This document shows positions 1 to 12,100 of a stretch of 64,000 nt of DNA, piece after piece (within the stretch, counting starts at the first letter, position 1; each line of letters starts with the position of its first letter). The stretch is taken from the NCBI GenBank assembly GCA_964057225.1, contig OZ059898.1, positions 17,151,267 to 17,215,266 of the forward strand, read 5' to 3'. Below the pieces are notes generated by a model. That model searched no databases. It saw only the letters and a program-made list of their open reading frames with translations, and was not told the origin of the DNA. This stretch comes from Auanema rhodensis (taxonomy: Eukaryota; Nematoda; Chromadorea; Rhabditida; Rhabditidae). A program made the position numbers and the translations under genes.

Positions 1-2601
1 TGCATCATTTTTCAAACGATCATAACTAATTTTTGTATTAAGCGTTTCTCAATGTAGTATAGTGCATTTAATGCGGATTTTTAAGCAGCGTCGATCTGTG
101 TTATCAAATTTGCGCTAGCTTAAAAATGCACCGAGATATCAACTGGTATAAGTTCACACTTATATCCTCGATTTTCACCCTGAAGAAATAATTTTTTCGT
201 TGAATAACATTGTCCATCGTCTTTGCCTTGAAAAAAGGAATCTAAAAACATCTACTTTTTGCTAAATTATTCTGAAATTTTTCGAAAAAATTTTTGTCAA
301 AATGTTTTTGGAAGCAATTTTGAGTGTGCATGGAAACTCAACATACACTAATGCATCATTTTTCAAACGATCATAACTAATTTTTGTATTAAGCGTTTCT
401 CAATGTAGTATAGTGCATTCGATGCGGATTTTTAAACTGCGTCGATCTGTGTTATCAGATTTGCGCTAGCTTAAAAATGCACCGAGATATCAACTGATAT
501 AAGTTCACACTTATATCCTCGATTTTCACCCTGAAGAAATAATTTTTTCGTTGAATAACATTGTCCATCGTCTTTGCCTTGAAAAACGGAATCTAAAAAC
601 ATCTACTTTTTGCTAAATTATTCTGAATATTTTCGAAAAAATTTTTGTCAAAATGTTTTTGGAAGCAATGTTGAGTGTACATGGAAACTCAACATACACT
701 AATGCATCATTTTTCAAACGATCATAACTAATTTTTGTATTAAGCGTTTCTCAATGTAGTATAGTGCATTCGATGCGGATTTTTAAACTGCGTCGATCTG
801 TGTTATCAGATTTGCGCTAGCTTAAAAATGCACCGAGATATCAACTGATATAAGTTCACACTTATATCCTCGATTTTCACCCTGAAGAATTATTTTTTTC
901 GTTGAATAACATTGTCCATCGTCTTTGCCTTGAAAAAAGGAATCTAAAAACATCTACTTTTTGCTAAATTATTCTGAAATGTTTCGAAAAAATTTTTGTC
1001 AAAATGTTTTTGGAAGCAATTTTGAGTGTACATGGAAACTCAACATACACTAATGCATCATTTTTCAAACGATCATAACTAATTTTTGTATTAAGCGTTT
1101 CTCAATGTAGTATAGTGCATTTGATGCGGATTTTTAAGCTGCGTCGATCTGTGTTATCAAATTTGCGCTAGCTTAAAAATGCACCGAGATATCAACTGGT
1201 ATAAGTTCACACTTATATCCTCGATTTTCACCCTGAAGAAATAATTTTTTCGTTGAATAACATTGTCCATCGTCTTTGCCTTGAAAAAAGGAATCTAAAA
1301 ACATCTACTTTTTGCTAAATTATTCTGAAATTTTTCGAAAAAATTTTTGTCAAAATGTTTTTGGAAGCAATGTTGAGTGTACATGGAAACTCAACATACA
1401 CTAATGCATCATTTTTCAAACGATCATAACTAATTTTTGTATTAAGCGTTTCTCAATGTAGTATAGTGCATTCGATGCGGATTTTTAAACTGCGTCGATC
1501 TGTGTTATCAGATTTGCGCTAGCTTAAAAATGCACCGAGATATGAACTGATATAAGTTCACACTTATATCCTCGATTTTCACCCTGAAGAATTATTTTTT
1601 TCGTTGAATAACATTGTCCATCGTCTTTGCCTTGAAAAAAGGAATCTAAAAACATCTACTTTTTGCTAAATTATTCTGAAATTTTTCGAAAAAATTTTTG
1701 TCAAAATGTTTTTGGAAGCAATGTTGAGTGTACATGGAAACTCAACATACACTAATGCATCATTTTTCAAACGATCAGAACTAATTTTTGTATTAAGCGT
1801 TTCTCAATGTAGTATAGTGCATTCGATGCGGATTTTTAAACTGCGTCGATCTGTGTTATCAGATTTGCGCTAGCTTAAAAATGCACCGAGATATCAACTG
1901 ATATAAGTTCACACTTATATCCTCGATTTTCACCCTGAAGAATTATTTTTTTCGTTGAATAACATTGTCCATCGTCTTTGCCTTGAAAAAAGGAATCTAA
2001 AAACATCTACTTTTTGCTAAATTATTCTGAAATTTTTCGAAAAAATTTTTGTCAAAATGTTTTTGGAAGCAATTTTGAGTGTACATGGAAACTCAACATA
2101 CACTAATGCATCATTTTTCAAACGATCATAACTAATTTTTGTATTAAGCGTTTCTCAATGTAGTATAGTGCATTTGATGCGGATTTTTAAACTGCGTCGA
2201 TCTGTGTTATCAGATTTGCGCTAGCTTAAAAATGCACCGAGATATCAACTGATATAAGTTCACACTTATATCCTCGATTTTCACCCTGAAGAATTATTTT
2301 TTTCGTTGAATAACATTGTCCATCGTCTTTGCCTTGAAAAAAGGAATCTAAAAACATCTACTTTTTGCTAAATTATTCTGAAATTTTTCGAAAAAATTTT
2401 TGTCAAAATGTTTTTGGAAGCAATGTTGAGTGTACATGGAAACTCAACATACACTAATGCATCATTTTTCAAACGATCATAACTAATTTTTGTATTAAGC
2501 GTTTCTCAATGTAGTATAGTGCATTCGATGCGGATTTTTAAACTGCGTCGATCTGTGTTATCAGATTTGCGCTAGCTTAAAAATGCACCGAGATATCAAC
2601 T

Positions 2602-2623
2602 GATATAAGTTCACACTTATATC
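2602..2623. repeat. Dyad 1: perfect 9-bp inverted repeat with 4-nt loop (monomer 145-166)
   Basis: GATATAAGT and ACTTATATC are exact reverse complements separated by TCAC (shown in M8, repeated in every monomer). Four further complementary bases, CGAG at 132-135 and CTCG at 167-170, flank it outside a 9-nt bulge, so the dyad can extend over 39 bp. Lineage variants fall on the outer pairs (A145, G146) or in the loop (T155). The inner stem is almost always intact. An exception is M168, where an ACATATATC arm breaks one inner pair. I saw no compensatory double change, so a selected structure is possible but not shown. Confidence 0.8.
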
Positions 2624-2734
2624 CTCGATTTTCACCCTGAAGAATTATTTTTTTCGTTGAATAACATTGTCCATCGTCTTTGCCTTGAAAAAAGGAATCT
2701 AAAAACATCTACTTTTTGCTAAATTATTCTGAAA

Positions 2735-2746
2735 TTTTTCGAAAAA
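2735..2746. repeat. Palindrome TTTTTCGAAAAA inside phased A/T tracts (monomer 278-289)
   Basis: A perfect 12-bp palindrome centred on TCGA lies in a run of A and T tracts (monomer 275-310): AAATTTTT, then AAAAAATTTTT, AAAA and TTTTT. Tracts like these commonly give intrinsically bent DNA and influence nucleosome placement, and this is known of other satellites. The segment is nearly invariant across the window. Rare changes are AAATGTTTCG in M3 and M43, GAATATTTTCG in M2, M16 and M32, and AAAAAAGTTTTG in M18 and M34. Shown in M8; it recurs in almost every copy. Confidence 0.75.
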
Positions 2747-2773
2747 ATTTTTGTCAAAATGTTTTTGGAAGCA

Positions 2774-2801
2774 ATGTTGAGTGTACATGGAAACTCAACA
2801 T
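2774..2801. repeat. Dyad 2: 9-bp inverted repeat with 10-nt loop (monomer 317-344)
   Basis: ATGTTGAGT and ACTCAACAT are perfect reverse complements around a 10-nt loop that contains part of the palindrome TGTACA. A second, overlapping inverted repeat, AGTGTA (323-328) with TACACT (344-349), cannot form together with the first, so the region has two alternative folds. The frequent G319-to-T change (ATTTTGAG form) introduces one mismatch into the 9-bp stem. The array is therefore a mixture of perfect and one-mismatch copies. Shown in M8. The function is unknown. Confidence 0.75.
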
Positions 2802-3510
2802 ACACTAATGCATCATTTTTCAAACGATCATAACTAATTTTTGTATTAAGCGTTTCTCAATGTAGTATAGTGCATTCGATGCGGATTTTTAAACTGCGTC
2901 GATCTGTGTTATCAGATTTGCGCTAGCTTAAAAATGCACCGAGATATGAACTGATATAAGTTCACACTTATATCCTCGATTTTCACCCTGAAGAATTATT
3001 TTTTTCGTTGAATAACATTGTCCATCGTCTTTGCCTTGAAAAAAGGAATCTAAAAACATCTACTTTTTGCTAAATTATTCTGAAATTTTTCGAAAAAATT
3101 TTTGTCAAAATGTTTTTGGAAGCAATGTTGAGTGTACATGGAAACTCAACATACACTAATGCATCATTTTTCAAACGATCAGAACTAATTTTTGTATTAA
3201 GCGTTTCTCAATGTAGTATAGTGCATTCGATGCGGATTTTTAAACTGCGTCGATCTGTGTTATCAGATTTGCGCTAGCTTAAAAATGCACCGAGATATCA
3301 ACTGATATAAGTTCACACTTATATCCTCGATTTTCACCCTGAAGAATTATTTTTTTCGTTGAATAACATTGTCCATCGTCTTTGCCTTGAAAAAAGGAAT
3401 CTAAAAACATCTACTTTTTGCTAAATTATTCTGAAATTTTTCGAAAAAATTTTTGTCAAAATGTTTTTGGAAGCAATTTTGAGTGTACATGGAAACTCAA
3501 CATACACTAA

Positions 3511-6500
3511 TGCATCATTTTTCAAACGATCATAACTAATTTTTGTATTAAGCGTTTCTCAATGTAGTATAGTGCATTCGATGCGGATTTTTAAACTGCG
3601 TCGATCTGTGTTATCAGATTTGCGCTAGCTTAAAAATGCACCGAGATATGAACTGATATAAGTTCACACTTATATCCTCGATTTTCACCCTGAAGAATTA
3701 TTTTTTTCGTTGAATAACATTGTCCATCGTCTTTGCCTTGAAAAAAGGAATCTAAAAACATCTACTTTTTGCTAAATTATTCTGAAATTTTTCGAAAAAA
3801 TTTTTGTCAAAATGTTTTTGGAAGCAATGTTGAGTGTACATGGAAACTCAACATACACTAATGCATCATTTTTCAAACGATCATAACTAATTTTTGTATT
3901 AAGCGTTTCTCAATGTAGTATAGTGCATTCGATGCGGATTTTTAAACTGCGTCGATCTGTGTTATCAGATTTGCGCTAGCTTAAAAATGCACCGAGATAT
4001 CAACTGGTATAAGTTCACACTTATATCCTCGATTTTCACCCTGAAGAAATAATTTTTTCGTTGAATAACATTGTCCATCGTCTTTGCCTTGAAAAAAGGA
4101 ATCTAAAAACATCTACTTTTTGCTAAATTATTCTGAAATTTTTCGAAAAAATTTTTGTCAAAATGTTTTTGGAAGCAATGTTGAGTGTACATGGAAACTC
4201 AACATACACTAATGCATCATTTTTCAAACGATCATAACTAATTTTTGTATTAAGCGTTTCTCAATGTAGTATAGTGCATTCGATGCGGATTTTTAAACTG
4301 CGTCGATCTGTGTTATCAGATTTGCGCTAGCTTAAAAATGCACCGAGATATGAACTGATATAAGTTCACACTTATATCCTCGATTTTCACCCTGAAGAAT
4401 TATTTTTTTCGTTGAATAACATTGTCCATCGTCTTTGCCTTGAAAAAAGGAATCTAAAAACATCTACTTTTTGCTAAATTATTCTGAAATTTTTCGAAAA
4501 AATTTTTGTCAAAATGTTTTTGGAAGCAATGTTGAGTGTACATGGAAACTCAACATACACTAATGCATCATTTTTCAAACGATCAGAACTAATTTTTGTA
4601 TTAAGCGTTTCTCAATGTAGTATAGTGCATTCGATGCGGATTTTTAAACTGCGTCGATCTGTGTTATCAGATTTGCGCTAGCTTAAAAATGCACCGAGAT
4701 ATCAACTGATATAAGTTCACACTTATATCCTCGATTTTCACCCTGAAGAATTATTTTTTTCGTTGAATAACATTGTCCATCGTCTTTGCCTTGAAAAAAG
4801 GAATCTAAAAACATCTACTTTTTGCTAAATTATTCTGAAATTTTTCGAAAAAATTTTTGTCAAAATGTTTTTGGAAGCAATTTTGAGTGTACATGGAAAC
4901 TCAACATACACTAATGCATCATTTTTCAAACGATCATAACTAATTTTTGTATTAAGCGTTTCTCAATGTAGTATAGTGCATTTAATGCGGATTTTTAAGC
5001 TGCGTCGATCTGTGTTATCAAATTTGCGCTAGCTTAAAAATGCACCGAGATATCAACTGGTATAAGTTCACACTTATATCCTCGATTTTCACCCTGAAGA
5101 AATAATTTTTTCGTTGAATAACATTGTCCATCGTCTTTGCCTTGAAAAAAGGAATCTAAAAACATCTACTTTTTGCTAAATTATTCTGAAATTTTTCGAA
5201 AAAATTTTTGTCAAAATGTTTTTGGAAGCAATTTTGAGTGTGCATGGAAACTCAACATACACTAATGCATCATTTTTCAAACGATCATAACTAATTTTTG
5301 TATTAAGCGTTTCTCAATGTAGTATAGTGCATTTGATGCGGATTTTTAAGCTGCGTCGATCTGTGTTATCAAATTTGCGCTAGCTTAAAAATGCACCGAG
5401 ATATCAACTGATATAAGTTCACACTTATATCCTCGATTTTCACCCTGAAGAAATAATTTTTTCGTTGAATAACATTGTCCATCGTCTTTGCCTTGAAAAA
5501 CGGAATCTAAAAACATCTACTTTTTGCTAAATTATTCTGAATATTTTCGAAAAAATTTTTGTCAAAATGTTTTTGGAAGCAATGTTGAGTGTACATGGAA
5601 ACTCAACATACACTAATGCATCATTTTTCAAACGATCATAACTAATTTTTGTATTAAGCGTTTCTCAATGTAGTATAGTGCATTCGATGCGGATTTTTAA
5701 ACTGCGTCGATCTGTGTTATCAAATTTGCGCTAGCTTAAAAATGCACCGAGATATCAACTGGTATAAGTTCACACTTATATCCTCGATTTTCACCCTGAA
5801 GAAATAATTTTTTCGTTGAATAACATTGTCCATCGTCTTTGCCTTGAAAAAAGGAATCTAAAAACATCTACTTTTTGCTAAATTATTCTGAAATTTTTCG
5901 AAAAAATTTTTGTCAAAATGTTTTTGGAAGCAATGTTGAGTGTACATGGAAACTCAACATACACTAATGCATCATTTTTCAAACGATCATAACTAATTTT
6001 TGTATTAAGCTTTTCTCAATGTAGTATAGTGCATTTAATGCGGATTTTTAAACTGCGTCGATCTGTGTTATCAGATTTGCGCTAGCTTAAAAATGCACCG
6101 AGATATCAACTGGTATAAGTTCACACTTATATCCTCGATTTTCACCCTGAAGAAATAATTTTTTCGTTGAATAACATTGTCCATCGTCTTTGCCTTGAAA
6201 AAAGGAATCTAAAAACATCTACTTTTTGCTAAATTATTCTGAAATTTTTCGAAAAAAGTTTTGTCAAAATGTTTTTGGAAGCAATGTTGAGTGTACATGG
6301 AAACTCAACATACACTAATGCATCATTTTTCAAACGATCATAACTAATTTTTGTATTAAGCGTTTCTCAATGTAGTATAGTGCATTCGATGCGGATTTTT
6401 AAACTGCGTCGATCTGTGTTATCAGATTTGCGCTAGCTTAAAAATGCACCGAGATATCAACTGATATAAGTTCACACTTATATCCTCGATTTTCACCCTG

Positions 6501-8775
6501 AAGAATTATTTTTTTCGTTGAATAACATTGTCCATCGTCTTTGCCTTGAAAAAAGGAATCTAAAAACATCTACTTTTTGCTAAATTATTCTGAAATTTTT
6601 CGAAAAAATTTTTGTCAAAATGTTTTTGGAAGCAATGTTGAGTGTACATGGAAACTCAACATACACTAATGCATCATTTTTCAAACGATCATAACTAATT
6701 TTTGTATTAAGCGTTTCTCAATGTAGTATAGTGCATTCGATGCGGATTTTTAAACTGCGTCGATCTGTGTTATCAAATTTGCGCTAGCTTAAAAATGCAC
6801 CGAGATATCAACTGGTATAAGTTCACACTTATATCCTCGATTTTCACCCTGAAGAAATAATTTTTTCGTTGAATAACATTGTCCATCGTCTTTGCCTTGA
6901 AAAAAGGAATCTAAAAACATCTACTTTTTGCTAAATTATTCTGAAATTTTTCGAAAAAATTTTTGTCAAAATGTTTTTGGAAGCAATTTTGAGTGTACAT
7001 GGAAACTCAACATACACTAATGCATCATTTTTCAAACGATCATAACTAATTTTTGTATTAAGCGTTTCTCAATGTAGTATAGTGCATTTAATGCGGATTT
7101 TTAAGCTGCGTCGATCTGTGTTATCAAATTTGCGCTAGCTTAAAAATGCACCGAGATATCAACTGGTATAAGTTCACACTTATATCCTCGATTTTCACCC
7201 TGAAGAAATAATTTTTTCGTTGAATAACATTGTCCATCGTCTTTGCCTTGAAAAAAGGAATCTAAAAACATCTACTTTTTGCTAAATTATTCTGAAATTT
7301 TTCGAAAAAATTTTTGTCAAAATGTTTTTGGAAGCAATGTTGAGTGTACATGGAAACTCAACATACACTAATGCATCATTTTTCAAACGATCATAACTAA
7401 TTTTTGTATTAAGCGTTTCTCAATGTAGTATAGTGCATTTAATGCGGATTTTTGAGCTGCGTCGATCTGTGTTATCAAATTTGCGCTAGCTTAAAAATGC
7501 ACCGAGATATCAACTGGTATAAGTTCACACTTATATCCTCGATTTTCACCCTGAAGAAATAATTTTTTCGTTGAATAACATTGTCCATCGTCTTTGCCTT
7601 GAAAAAAGGAATCTAAAAACATCTACTTTTTGCTAAATTATTCTGAAATTTTTCGAAAAAATTTTTGTCAAAATGTTTTTGGAAGCAATGTTGAGTGTAC
7701 ATGGAAACTCAACATACACTAATGCATCATTTTTCAAACGATCATAACTAATTTTTGTATTAAGCGTTTCTCAATGTAGTATAGTGCATTCGATGCGGAT
7801 TTTTAAACTGCGTCGATCTGTGTTATCAGATTTGCGCTAGCTTAAAAATGCACCGAGATATCAACTGATATAAGTTCACACTTATATCCTCGATTTTCAC
7901 CCTGAAGAATTATTTTTTTCGTTGAATAACATTGTCCATCGTCTTTGCCTTGAAAAAAGGAATCTAAAAACTTCTATTTTTTGCTAAATTATTTTGAAAT
8001 TTTTCGAAAAAATTTTTGTCAAAATGTTTTTGGAAGCAATGTTGAGTGTACATGTAAACTCAACATACACTAATGCACCATTTTTCAAACAATCATAACT
8101 AATTTTTGTATTAAGCGTTTTTCAATGTAGTATAGTGCATTTGATGCGGATTTTTAAGCTGCGTCGATCTGTGTTATCAAATTTGCGCTAGCTTAAAAAT
8201 GCACCGAGATATCAACTGATATAAGTTCACACTTATATCCTCGATTTTCACCCTGAAGAAATAATTTTTTCGTTGAATAACATTGTCCATCGTCTTTGCC
8301 TTGAAAAACGGAATCTAAAAACATCTACTTTTTGCTAAATTATTCTGAAATTTTTCGAAAAAATTTTTGTCAAAATGTTTTTGGAAGCAATGTTGAGTGT
8401 ACATGGAAACTCAACATACACTAATGCATCATTTTTCAAACGATCATAACTAATTTTTGTATTAAGCGTTTCTCAATGTAGTATAGTGCATTCGATGCGG
8501 ATTTTTAAGCTGCGTCGATCTGTGTTATCAGATTTGCGCTAGCTTAAAAATGCACCGAGATATCAACTGATATAAGTTCACACTTATATCCTCGATTTTC
8601 ACCCTGAAGAATTATTTTTTTCGTTGAATAACATTGTCCATCGTCTTTGCCTTGAAAAAAGGAATCTAAAAACATCTACTTTTTGCTAAATTATTCTGAA
8701 ATTTTTCGAAAAAATTTTTGTCAAAATGTTTTTGGAAGCAATGTTGAGTGTACATGGAAACTCAACATACACTAA
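3511..8775. repeat. Segmental duplication A, copy 1 (M11-M25, 15 monomers)
   Basis: The ordered series of barcodes in M11-M21 reappears in M27-M37, and that in M23-M25 reappears in M38-M40. Shared rare markers are the GATCAGAAC copy (M14), GTGTGCATGG (M15), GAAAAACGG with GAATATTTT (M16), AAAAAAGTTTTG (M18), AACTTCTATTTTTT with CATGTAAAC (M23), and GCACCATT with CAAACAATC (M24). M22 (7372-7722, marked by TTTTTGAGCTG) is extra relative to the second copy and looks like a one-monomer duplication of its neighbour M21. M18 has a private AAGCTTTTCTC. Confidence 0.85.
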
Positions 8776-9126
8776 TGCATCATTTTTCAAACGATCATAA
8801 CTAATTTTTGTATTAAGCGTTTCTCAATGTAGTATAGTGCATTCGATGCGGATTTTTAAACTGCGTCGATCTGTGTTATCAGATTTGCGCTAGCTTAAAA
8901 ATGCACCGAGATATCAACTGATATAAGTTCACACTTATATCCTCGATTTTCACCCTGAAGAATTATTTTTTTCGTTGAATAACATTGTCCATCGTCTTTG
9001 CCTTGAAAAAAGGAATCTAAAAACATCTACTTTTTGCTAAATTATTCTGAAATTTTTCGAAAAAATTTTTGTCAAAATGTTTTTGGAAGCAATGTTGAGT
9101 GTACATGGAAACTCAACATACACTAA
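8776..9126. repeat. Single monomer M26 between the two duplicated blocks
   Basis: M26 carries the common barcode (C69, A85, G107, GATATCAACTGAT, AATTATT, G319) without private markers. It separates the two copies of segmental duplication A. Its nearest match cannot be fixed by eye because the same barcode occurs in M8, M19, M35, M42 and M45. Confidence 0.7.
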
Positions 9127-12100
9127 TGCATCATTTTTCAAACGATCATAACTAATTTTTGTATTAAGCGTTTCTCAATGTAGTATAGTGCATTCGATGC
9201 GGATTTTTAAACTGCGTCGATCTGTGTTATCAGATTTGCGCTAGCTTAAAAATGCACCGAGATATGAACTGATATAAGTTCACACTTATATCCTCGATTT
9301 TCACCCTGAAGAATTATTTTTTTCGTTGAATAACATTGTCCATCGTCTTTGCCTTGAAAAAAGGAATCTAAAAACATCTACTTTTTGCTAAATTATTCTG
9401 AAATTTTTCGAAAAAATTTTTGTCAAAATGTTTTTGGAAGCAATGTTGAGTGTACATGGAAACTCAACATACACTAATGCATCATTTTTCAAACGATCAT
9501 AACTAATTTTTGTATTAAGCGTTTCTCAATGTAGTATAGTGCATTCGATGCGGATTTTTAAACTGCGTCGATCTGTGTTATCAGATTTGCGCTAGCTTAA
9601 AAATGCACCGAGATATCAACTGGTATAAGTTCACACTTATATCCTCGATTTTCACCCTGAAGAAATAATTTTTTCGTTGAATAACATTGTCCATCGTCTT
9701 TGCCTTGAAAAAAGGAATCTAAAAACATCTACTTTTTGCTAAATTATTCTGAAATTTTTCGAAAAAATTTTTGTCAAAATGTTTTTGGAAGCAATGTTGA
9801 GTGTACATGGAAACTCAACATACACTAATGCATCATTTTTCAAACGATCATAACTAATTTTTGTATTAAGCGTTTCTCAATGTAGTATAGTGCATTCGAT
9901 GCGGATTTTTAAACTGCGTCGATCTGTGTTATCAGATTTGCGCTAGCTTAAAAATGCACCGAGATATGAACTGATATAAGTTCACACTTATATCCTCGAT
10001 TTTCACCCTGAAGAATTATTTTTTTCGTTGAATAACATTGTCCATCGTCTTTGCCTTGAAAAAAGGAATCTAAAAACATCTACTTTTTGCTAAATTATTC
10101 TGAAATTTTTCGAAAAAATTTTTGTCAAAATGTTTTTGGAAGCAATGTTGAGTGTACATGGAAACTCAACATACACTAATGCATCATTTTTCAAACGATC
10201 AGAACTAATTTTTGTATTAAGCGTTTCTCAATGTAGTATAGTGCATTCGATGCGGATTTTTAAACTGCGTCGATCTGTGTTATCAGATTTGCGCTAGCTT
10301 AAAAATGCACCGAGATATCAACTGATATAAGTTCACACTTATATCCTCGATTTTCACCCTGAAGAATTATTTTTTTCGTTGAATAACATTGTCCATCGTC
10401 TTTGCCTTGAAAAAAGGAATCTAAAAACATCTACTTTTTGCTAAATTATTCTGAAATTTTTCGAAAAAATTTTTGTCAAAATGTTTTTGGAAGCAATTTT
10501 GAGTGTACATGGAAACTCAACATACACTAATGCATCATTTTTCAAACGATCATAACTAATTTTTGTATTAAGCGTTTCTCAATGTAGTATAGTGCATTTA
10601 ATGCGGATTTTTAAGCTGCGTCGATCTGTGTTATCAAATTTGCGCTAGCTTAAAAATGCACCGAGATATCAACTGGTATAAGTTCACACTTATATCCTCG
10701 ATTTTCACCCTGAAGAAATAATTTTTTCGTTGAATAACATTGTCCATCGTCTTTGCCTTGAAAAAAGGAATCTAAAAACATCTACTTTTTGCTAAATTAT
10801 TCTGAAATTTTTCGAAAAAATTTTTGTCAAAATGTTTTTGGAAGCAATTTTGAGTGTGCATGGAAACTCAACATACACTAATGCATCATTTTTCAAACGA
10901 TCATAACTAATTTTTGTATTAAGCGTTTCTCAATGTAGTATAGTGCATTTGATGCGGATTTTTAAGCTGCGTCGATCTGTGTTATCAAATTTGCGCTAGC
11001 TTAAAAATGCACCGAGATATCAACTGATATAAGTTCACACTTATATCCTCGATTTTCACCCTGAAGAAATAATTTTTTCGTTGAATAACATTGTCCATCG
11101 TCTTTGCCTTGAAAAACGGAATCTAAAAACATCTACTTTTTGCTAAATTATTCTGAATATTTTCGAAAAAATTTTTGTCAAAATGTTTTTGGAAGCAATG
11201 TTGAGTGTACATGGAAACTCAACATACACTAATGCATCATTTTTCAAACGATCATAACTAATTTTTGTATTAAGCGTTTCTCAATGTAGTATAGTGCATT
11301 CGATGCGGATTTTTAAACTGCGTCGATCTGTGTTATCAAATTTGCGCTAGCTTAAAAATGCACCGAGATATCAACTGGTATAAGTTCACACTTATATCCT
11401 CGATTTTCACCCTGAAGAAATAATTTTTTCGTTGAATAACATTGTCCATCGTCTTTGCCTTGAAAAAAGGAATCTAAAAACATCTACTTTTTGCTAAATT
11501 ATTCTGAAATTTTTCGAAAAAATTTTTGTCAAAATGTTTTTGGAAGCAATGTTGAGTGTACATGGAAACTCAACATACACTAATGCATCATTTTTCAAAC
11601 GATCATAACTAATTTTTGTATTAAGCGTTTCTCAATGTAGTATAGTGCATTTGATGCGGATTTTTAAACTGCGTCGATCTGTGTTATCAGATTTTCGCTA
11701 GCTTAAAAATGCACCGAGATATCAACTGGTATAAGTTCACACTTATATCCTCGATTTTCACCCTGAAGAAATAATTTTTTCGTTGAATAACATTGTCCAT
11801 CGTCTTTGCCTTGAAAAAAGGAATCTAAAAACATCTACTTTTTGCTAAATTATTCTGAAATTTTTCGAAAAAAGTTTTGTCAAAATGTTTTTGGAAGCAA
11901 TGTTGAGTGTACATGGAAACTCAACATACACTAATGCATCATTTTTCAAACGATCATAACTAATTTTTGTATTAAGCGTTTCTCAATGTAGTATAGTGCA
12001 TTCGATGCGGATTTTTAAACTGCGTCGATCTGTGTTATCAGATTTGCGCTAGCTTAAAAATGCACCGAGATATCAACTGATATAAGTTCACACTTATATC

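Larger units (their letters stand above)
2458..2808. repeat. Representative 351-bp monomer (M8)
   Basis: M8 carries the commonest base at most variable positions and serves as a reference. Composition by my count is 58 C, 52 G and 241 A+T. It holds 12 CpG sites and the palindromic hexamers GATATC (135-140), GCTAGC (114-119) and TGTACA (325-330), plus ATGCAT across the junction with the previous copy. Diagnostic positions are: C69 (T in other lineages), A85 (or G), G107 (or A/C), C140 (or G), G145/A146 (or A145, G146), C155 (or T), 188-191 TTAT (or ATAA, TTAA, ATGA), T210 (or A), 236-244 (alternative CTAAATCTG lineage), A247 (or G), C272 (or T) and G319 (or T). There is no evident internal duplication: the two halves do not resemble each other. 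Confidence 0.95.
1..3510. repeat. Array region A1, M1-M10, 4-monomer rhythm
   Basis: M5/M6 and M9/M10, like M13/M14 just downstream, are pairs in which a GATATGAACTGAT copy is followed by a copy with GATCAGAAC instead of GATCATAAC and T at 319. The pairs recur every 4 monomers (1404 bp). M1 carries TTTAATGCGG, GTGTGCATGG and a private A at 87. M2 carries GAAAAACGG and GAATATTTT. The M1/M2 combination recurs at M15/M16 and M31/M32, 14 and 16 monomers later. The left end is cut by the window. Confidence 0.8.

Noticed and set aside
2602-2623. TATA box or promoter in GATATAAGT
   Set aside because: The AT-rich motif is part of the inverted repeat and recurs in every copy with no gene downstream. 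Transcription of the satellite is possible, but nothing in the sequence shows a start site.
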